The notes beneath the pieces are model-generated. The model was not told where the DNA came from, made no database searches, and worked only from the letters and a program-made list of their open reading frames with translations. The position numbers and the translations under genes are program-made. A stretch of DNA of 10,305 bases from Oligoflexia bacterium. Its GTDB lineage: Bacteria; Bdellovibrionota; UBA1018. This document shows, piece by piece, positions 6,507 through 10,305 of this stretch (position 1 is the first letter of the stretch; the number at the start of each line of letters is the position of its first letter). The stretch is from the NCBI GenBank assembly GCA_903858195.1, contig CAIOHW010000282.1:1-10305 (forward strand), read 5' to 3'.

Positions 6507-6826
6507 TGATCCCCCAATTCTCGCGCCACACGTGCAGCTGAAGACATTTCGGCGGAACTCAGTGCAGTCCGCCACCGGCTGATGATCCTGAACGCGCCCA
6601 CGCGCTTCTGGTTGCGATCCGTGACCTCAAGCTCCCAGGTGCACGCCGGCTGGTCGGGTTTGATGCCGATCGCAAGCGTCTTCCTCGATCCCGTCGTCCG
6701 CCACTCCACCCGATCAAACGCAGGCGAGAGCGACGCCATATGGCGCACGGCCGATCCTGCGACAGCTTCGGGCTGCAGCCAAACGGGAAGATCTGGAGTG
6801 ATCTCAGTGGGTTTTGATCGGCGCAC
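6491..6826 (-). CDS. Hypothetical 111-residue protein
   Basis: I do not recognise this protein. It has 111 residues, no signal peptide and no membrane segment. The middle (residues about 38-87) looks beta-strand rich, with hydrophobic/charged alternation such as RKTLAIGI and CTWELEV. The C-terminus is a helical stretch SSAEMSSAARVARELGDQW. The start is a GTG at 6826; an in-frame TAG four codons upstream prevents a longer protein. No Shine-Dalgarno sequence is seen, but TAGACT lies six bases before the GTG (see findings). It is supported as real by its 16-base overlap with the next gene, whose own ribosome binding site lies inside it, and by the tight packing of the operon. A 48-base gap separates it from the secreted-protein gene upstream. 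Confidence 0.55.
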   Translation of the reverse strand: MRRSKPTEITPDLPVWLQPEAVAGSAVRHMASLSPAFDRVEWRTTGSRKTLAIGIKPDQPACTWELEVTDRNQKRVGAFRIISRWRTALSSAEMSSAARVARELGDQWDPR

Positions 6827-6874
6827 GCGATGAGTCTAGCCCATCTTGAATTCCGGCGCGAGCGAGGCCTAGCG

Positions 6875-7402
6875 TCAATTTTTTGATCTTTTGAAGGTGA
6901 TCCGGGCCTCGGAGTGCAGGGACTCGCCCAAAGAGACCCGTTCAAGCGTGCGGGCTTCACCGGGCGAACCAAGATCCGTTACGAGCTCCACCCGCAGGCT
7001 GCCGCCCACCACCTGAAGCGAGGCCATCTGTCGGCTTTGGGCGTCAAACGTGCCCGTCGATCCAGGCGACTGGCCCGGCAGGGCCCCGGAACCGAAGGCA
7101 AGCTGGGCGACCGAGCCCGTTCTGGATGCCTCGGCGACCCAGTACACACGATCATACTCCCTGGATCGCGAGGGCTCTCCGTCGGGTCCGAGGAGGACCT
7201 CCCGAATGTGGTTGCGCGAAACCAGTGCACCACCTCCGTCAGCCTCAACCCAGCGGCTGGAGACTTCCATCTCTACAAGGGTCGTCCGACGCGAAGCCGC
7301 CTCCACCCGCACGCCGCTTCCCTTCCATTCCCCCTGCATCAGGATGGCCCAGTCCGGGAGGGTGGTGCAAAGAAGCAATGCTGCAGCCAGGCAGGTATTC
7401 AT
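6875..7402 (-). CDS. Hypothetical secreted protein
   Basis: This is a 175-residue protein of unknown function. The N-terminus MNTCLAAALLLCTTLPDWA is a probable signal peptide, and there is no lipobox. The mature part opens MQGEWKGSGVRVEA and continues as a series of amphipathic strands (TTLVEMEVSSRWVEA, NHIREVLLGPDGE, YDRVYWVAEAS, RQMASLQVVGGSLRVELVTD, EARITFKRSKN). That pattern suggests a small all-beta periplasmic domain, perhaps a lipocalin-like barrel; this is inference from pattern only. A GTG at 7408 is two codons upstream; I prefer the ATG at 7402 with GGTGGG close before it, though neither start has a well-spaced ribosome site. It is divergent from the lipoprotein gene at 7462 and may be the first gene of the run down to the binding protein. 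Confidence 0.6.
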   Translation of the reverse strand: MNTCLAAALLLCTTLPDWAILMQGEWKGSGVRVEAASRRTTLVEMEVSSRWVEADGGGALVSRNHIREVLLGPDGEPSRSREYDRVYWVAEASRTGSVAQLAFGSGALPGQSPGSTGTFDAQSRQMASLQVVGGSLRVELVTDLGSPGEARTLERVSLGESLHSEARITFKRSKN

Positions 7403-7461
7403 GCCCACCGGCTACCAGAACGATCGACGGATTGGAACCGAGGTTGCAGCGGCCAATAACG
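7403..7461. promoter_or_regulatory. Divergent intergenic region with a candidate plus-strand promoter
   Basis: These 59 bases separate the secreted-protein gene (minus) and the lipoprotein gene (plus) and should carry both promoters. On the plus strand TTGGAA (7432-7437) and AATAAC (7455-7460) are spaced by 17 bases, a fair sigma-70-like pair. However, a start site seven bases further would fall just inside the GTG start at 7462, so either the transcript starts slightly earlier or this pair is not the real promoter. No clear counterpart was seen on the minus strand. Confidence 0.3.
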
Positions 7462-8052
7462 GTGAACCGAGCCCTCGTTGCAATGACCCTGTTACTGGCA
7501 TCCTGCGGAGTCCCCGATGGGGCTGGCTCCAGTCTGGATGGATCTCCCCGCTGGGAGGGAGCCATTCGGATCGGCACGCAGTGTCCCTACGGGATGGTCT
7601 CGAAGTACCAGCCTGCAGCCTTTCGCCTGAGTTCCTGCCCGCTTCCGGTCGGGACGCTCCGTGTCCTGACACCACCGGGTGCGCTTCTCTTTTCAGGCGA
7701 CTGCCGCGAAAAAACTCTCGCCATACGAACCGATGACCTGGCCCTCGACTCGCTCTGGCAGGTCCTCCCCGATGACCGATTCGACCTGGGTGCTGGCCCC
7801 CTCTGGGTGCGTCTCTCTGAAGATGCCGACGGCCACACCAACTGCTGGACCGAGGCTCGTCTCAGCGTGCGGGGCTCGCTCTCTTGCCGGGACCAGGACC
7901 GCATGAAAATCGAGTTTGACGAAATTGCGCTACAGCTCTCCGTGCCGCGGGAGAACCCAGGCGGCCTTCCCGGTCCCGAAGGGCAGCGCTGCCATCTTCC
8001 CGAGTCGTGCGAACTCACGGGCTCGGCAACCCTGAGCCAGTGCACATTATGA
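7462..8052 (+). CDS. Cysteine-rich lipoprotein of unknown function
   Basis: This 196-residue precursor starts at a GTG and reads MNRALVAMTLLLASC, a complete type II signal peptide: Arg3, a hydrophobic core, and the lipobox L-A-S-C with the lipidated Cys at residue 15. The residue after that Cys is Gly, not Asp, which by the E. coli rule favours the outer membrane. The mature chain has eight further cysteines (residues 41, 59, 81, 128, 142, 177, 183, 194), an even number that suggests up to four disulfides in an oxidising periplasm. I recognise no family. A longer frame runs upstream to 7126, but that part is antisense to the secreted-protein gene and would hide the signal peptide. The stop overlaps the protease start as ATGA. 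It should be a client of the Lgt and LspA encoded nearby. Confidence 0.68.
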   Translation: MNRALVAMTLLLASCGVPDGAGSSLDGSPRWEGAIRIGTQCPYGMVSKYQPAAFRLSSCPLPVGTLRVLTPPGALLFSGDCREKTLAIRTDDLALDSLWQVLPDDRFDLGAGPLWVRLSEDADGHTNCWTEARLSVRGSLSCRDQDRMKIEFDEIALQLSVPRENPGGLPGPEGQRCHLPESCELTGSATLSQCTL

Positions 8053-9188
8053 GAAGTTGGACGATTGCCAGATTCAGGGGGGTGAGGATCCAGCTGCACA
8101 TCACGCTGCTGCTGGTGCTGCCCTATCTCGCCTACATCATTGCTGCGCGCTTCAAGGAACTCCTCGCACAGGCGGAAATTTCAGGAGTCCGAATCGATGA
8201 GCTCGCATTCCACGGGCTCAAGCAGGGTCCGATGATCTGGGGCATCCTCCTGGCCACATCGCTGTTCGCATCCGTGTTGCTCCACGAGCTCGCCCACGTG
8301 TGGATTGCCCTTCGCCAGAAGGCGAGGGTCAGGAGCATTCTGCTCATGATGCTCGGCGGGATCTCGGACATCGAGCCGGGAGACGAGAGCCCGACCCACG
8401 AGGCAAGTCTCTCGTTGATCGGTCCTGCCATGAGTCTGTTTCTTGCGGCACTGGGCTGGCTCCTGTGGCGGCAAACCCAGGGCGCCAGCCTCTCCTTCTT
8501 TGGTCACTGGTTTTTTCAATCCAACCTCGTGCTCGCCTTGTTCAATCTCCTTCCGGCCTTTCCGCTCGATGGTGGACGGGCGCTCAGGGCCTCGCTCTCC
8601 ACCCGCATGGGACGGGTGCGAGCCACTCGTGCCTCGGTGCGAGTGAGCCATGCGCTGGCGTGGGCGCTCGGTGCGCTTGGGTTGCTGGGGTTCAACCTGT
8701 TTCTCGTTCTCATTGCGTTCTTCATCTATGCGAGTGCCCAGGCCGAGTGGTCGATGCTCATGAGTCGCGGCCTGCTAGAAGGGCTGCGAGCAGGCGATGT
8801 GGCGACCCTGGTCCCTCCCGTCGAGGAGTCACAGACGCTTGCGCAGGCGATCGCCCAGATGCTCCATTCGCGAGTCACCGCGCTTCCGGTGGTGCACTCG
8901 GGTGGTGGCTTCTCGATCATCACCCTGCAGCAGGTGCGCTCCGTTCCATTTCACTTCAGGGACACGACCTTGGTGCGGGACCTGGTGCGTCGCTTTCCCG
9001 GAGGAGAGTCTTCGGCGGCCGAGTTCCTCGAGTGGGACACGCCGCTACATACCGCCCTCTCGGATCTTGCGGCTGCGCCGGGAGCGACCCTTCCTGTCAG
9101 TGCCAACGGAAAAATCATCGGCATCATCCGCTACTCCGACCTCACCGAGGTGCTTCAGCTCAGGAGCCTCGAGAAGCCCGCCGCCTGA
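8049..9188 (+). CDS. Membrane-embedded M50 metalloprotease (site-2 protease family) with C-terminal CBS domains
   Basis: This 379-residue polytopic protein belongs to the SpoIVFB/Rip3-like branch of site-2 proteases. The zinc motif HELAH (residues 79-83; His79, Glu80, His83) lies in a hydrophobic segment, followed by LGGISDIEPGDESPTHEASLSLIGPAMS (102-129). The second metal-site motif is NLLPAFPLDGGR (166-177), with Asp174. Residues about 247-370 hold two divergent CBS repeats, with landmarks VTALPVV (276-282) and TLPVSANGKIIGIIRYSDL (347-365). Such enzymes cut transmembrane substrates, and CBS pairs commonly sense adenine nucleotides. A GTG at 8007 is in frame, but I chose the ATG at 8049 since the family pattern (a short Gly-rich strand then the first membrane helix) begins there and it overlaps the lipoprotein stop by 4 bases. 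No strong ribosome binding site is visible, so translational coupling is likely. The substrate is unknown. Confidence 0.88.
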   Translation: MRSWTIARFRGVRIQLHITLLLVLPYLAYIIAARFKELLAQAEISGVRIDELAFHGLKQGPMIWGILLATSLFASVLLHELAHVWIALRQKARVRSILLMMLGGISDIEPGDESPTHEASLSLIGPAMSLFLAALGWLLWRQTQGASLSFFGHWFFQSNLVLALFNLLPAFPLDGGRALRASLSTRMGRVRATRASVRVSHALAWALGALGLLGFNLFLVLIAFFIYASAQAEWSMLMSRGLLEGLRAGDVATLVPPVEESQTLAQAIAQMLHSRVTALPVVHSGGGFSIITLQQVRSVPFHFRDTTLVRDLVRRFPGGESSAAEFLEWDTPLHTALSDLAAAPGATLPVSANGKIIGIIRYSDLTEVLQLRSLEKPAA

Positions 9189-9235
9189 CCGCACAGGCGC
9201 TTGAAGCCTGCCCGGAATCGCGCTAGCCAGCAGGA

Positions 9236-10000
9236 ATGGACACACTCATCTTCGCCGACGGCGCCTGCTCCGGTAACCCCGGACCGGGCGGCTGGGGGGC
9301 AGTCATCTGCTTTCCAGACGGAACCATCGAAGAGATGGGCGGCCGCAACCCCTCGACGACCAACAACCGCATGGAGCTCGTGGCCGTGCTGCGGGCGCTT
9401 GAAAACGTCCGTGAGACTCGAGGGGGACTCGAGATCCTCACCGATTCGCTCTATGTCCTCCACGGGATCACGCAGTGGGTATTTGCCTGGCGCAATCGGG
9501 AATGGAAGACGGCGGAAGGAGCGGATGTTCAGAACCCCGACCTCTGGAAGGCCCTGCTCTCCGAGGTTGCCCACCGCAGGCAACATGAAGATCCCAAGAT
9601 CAAGTGGTCCTATGTCAAAGGCCATGCGGGCATTCCTGGCAACGAACGGGTGGACGAAATCGCTGTCTCGTTTTCGAAGATGAATGCAGTGCCCAATGGC
9701 CTGTATCACGGCCCGCTGCTTCGATATTTTGTGGCCATCCACGACCTTCCAGAAGCGCGCGGAATCCCGGAGCTCAGGCCTGATCGGTTTCGAAAGCCCG
9801 GCGATGCCCCAAAGCCCGCGGGTTACCTGAGCCTCGTGAACGGTGTGGCCGAGGTGCATCCCGACTGGAAAAGCTGCGAAGCGCGCGTCAAGGGGCGCCC
9901 GGGTGCCAAGTTCAAGAAGGCGATGAATGCCCAAGAGGCATCAGCGATCTGGCGCGAGTGGGGTGTGGGCAACCCGCCGCCACTCCCCGGCAAAGACTAG
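9236..10000 (+). CDS. rnhA: Ribonuclease HI with a C-terminal viroplasmin-like (hybrid-binding) domain
   Basis: This 254-residue enzyme cleaves the RNA strand of RNA-DNA hybrids. The RNase HI domain covers residues 1-150: DGACSGNPGPGGWG (8-21), NNRMEL (43-48), TDSLYVLHGI (69-78), WSYVKGHAGIPGNERVDEIA (124-143). The catalytic set Asp8, Glu47, Asp70, His130 and Asp140 is complete. After a proline-rich linker, residues 197-243 (YLSLVNGVAEVHPDW, CEARVKGRPGAKFKKAMNAQEA) resemble the viroplasmin/Cauli_VI fold, which in eukaryotic RNase H1 sits at the N-terminus and binds hybrids. E. coli RNase HI is about 155 residues, so the extra 100 residues are this extension. The ATG at 9236 has AGGA immediately adjacent, too close for a standard ribosome site. 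It follows the protease gene by 47 bases. Confidence 0.93.
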   Translation: MDTLIFADGACSGNPGPGGWGAVICFPDGTIEEMGGRNPSTTNNRMELVAVLRALENVRETRGGLEILTDSLYVLHGITQWVFAWRNREWKTAEGADVQNPDLWKALLSEVAHRRQHEDPKIKWSYVKGHAGIPGNERVDEIAVSFSKMNAVPNGLYHGPLLRYFVAIHDLPEARGIPELRPDRFRKPGDAPKPAGYLSLVNGVAEVHPDWKSCEARVKGRPGAKFKKAMNAQEASAIWREWGVGNPPPLPGKD

Positions 10001-10009
10001 CCGAAGATT

Positions 10010-10305
10010 TTAGTAGTTCCTGGCCATCTCGGCCAGCAGCTTGAGCGAAAGCTTCTGGAACTCGGCCGGTCCACGTTTCTTGGCCTGCGAAAGCATCACA
10101 GACTCAGGCAAGTACCAGGGCTTGGTGACTTCGCCATAAACTGTAAAGAGCGCTTCATCGGAGGCCGCATCCGAAGTTTTGCGGATCTCCACCCGAACGT
10201 TTGCTGCCTTGAGGTGCTCGGCGTTACCCGTGCCCACGACCTCGGTCGAACGGGTCGAGAGCACCATGCGAGACGAAAGATCGTTGGCCACATGCAGGTC
10301 CTGCC
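10010..10305 (-). CDS. C-terminal part of an unknown protein (5' end outside window)
   Basis: The frame is open to the right edge of the window and ends at a TAA at 10010-10012, giving about 97 residues of the C-terminus. An in-frame GTG at 10291 exists, but the frame reads on past it (QDLHV before it) and no ribosome site is seen, so the true start probably lies outside. The visible part has beta-like stretches (AANVRVEIRKTSD, EALFTVYGEVTKPWYLP) followed by a C-terminal helix AEFQKLSLKLLAEMARNY. I do not recognise it. It converges on rnhA with 9 bases between the stops and no hairpin terminator. Confidence 0.6.
   Translation of the reverse strand, partial: QDLHVANDLSSRMVLSTRSTEVVGTGNAEHLKAANVRVEIRKTSDAASDEALFTVYGEVTKPWYLPESVMLSQAKKRGPAEFQKLSLKLLAEMARNY

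Noticed and set aside
5949..6826. MNT/HEPN-type toxin-antitoxin pair formed by the nucleotidyltransferase-like gene and the 111-residue gene
   Set aside because: The 111-residue protein shows no HEPN RxxxxH motif and is not the all-helical type expected; the nucleotidyltransferase motif is degenerate and the genes sit in a housekeeping operon.
7126..7461. A 112-codon upstream extension of the lipoprotein reading frame
   Set aside because: It lies antisense to the secreted-protein gene, is rich in Pro and Arg as shadow frames in GC-rich DNA are, and would bury a textbook lipoprotein signal peptide that begins at the GTG at 7462.
9194..9210. Inverted repeat CAGGC-N7-GCCTG between the protease and rnhA genes as a terminator
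   Set aside because: The stem is only five base pairs, the loop is seven bases and no T-run follows, so it does not support an intrinsic terminator.
8300..9226. A 308-codon plus-strand frame across the M50 protease gene
   Set aside because: It is out of frame with a protein that has clear zinc motifs and CBS domains; composition is typical of a GC-rich shadow frame and no motif is visible.
9155..9934. A 259-codon minus-strand frame opposite rnhA
   Set aside because: It is antisense to an RNase HI with all catalytic residues; I see no family motif, signal peptide or ribosome site for it.

Overview
This is a GC-rich, gene-dense window from a bacterial chromosome. An outer-membrane-type beta-barrel C-terminus, a lipoprotein, lipoprotein-processing enzymes and a BtuF/BtuC/BtuD-like importer all point to a Gram-negative cell. 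The RNase HI with a C-terminal viroplasmin-like domain and the overall style suggest something near Bdellovibrionota or the former Deltaproteobacteria, but that placement is a guess. I see no RNA genes, insertion sequences, CRISPR arrays or phage genes.

Layout from left to right. Positions 1-122 hold the end of a plus-strand barrel protein. Positions 127-1825 (minus) hold a FecCD-type permease and its ATPase, overlapping by 8 bases. Positions 1877-3280 (plus) hold a GlcD-type FAD-linked oxidase. Positions 3246-7402 (minus) look like one long run, read right to left: a small secreted protein, a 111-residue unknown, a winged-helix/degenerate nucleotidyltransferase protein, lspA, lgt, plsY and a BtuF-like binding protein. 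The last five genes overlap one another by 4 to 23 bases. Positions 7462-9188 (plus) hold a cysteine-rich lipoprotein and a membrane M50 protease with CBS domains, joined by an ATGA overlap. Positions 9236-10000 (plus) hold RNase HI. Positions 10010-10305 (minus) hold the end of an unknown gene.

How the genes fit together. Lgt and LspA carry out two consecutive steps of lipoprotein maturation, and PlsY makes lysophosphatidate for phospholipid synthesis, so the central operon is an envelope-biogenesis unit. The binding protein at its 3' end is the natural partner of the permease and ATPase 1.4 kb further left. The import system is split by the oppositely oriented oxidase gene. The lipoprotein encoded divergently at 7462 is a likely client of Lgt and LspA.

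Most of the window is ordinary housekeeping content. The parts worth a second look are the split importer, its ATPase without the usual Q-loop glutamine, the regulator-like pseudo-nucleotidyltransferase at the head of the lipoprotein operon, the Cys-rich lipoprotein paired with an intramembrane protease, and the RNase HI with a C-terminal hybrid-binding-like domain.
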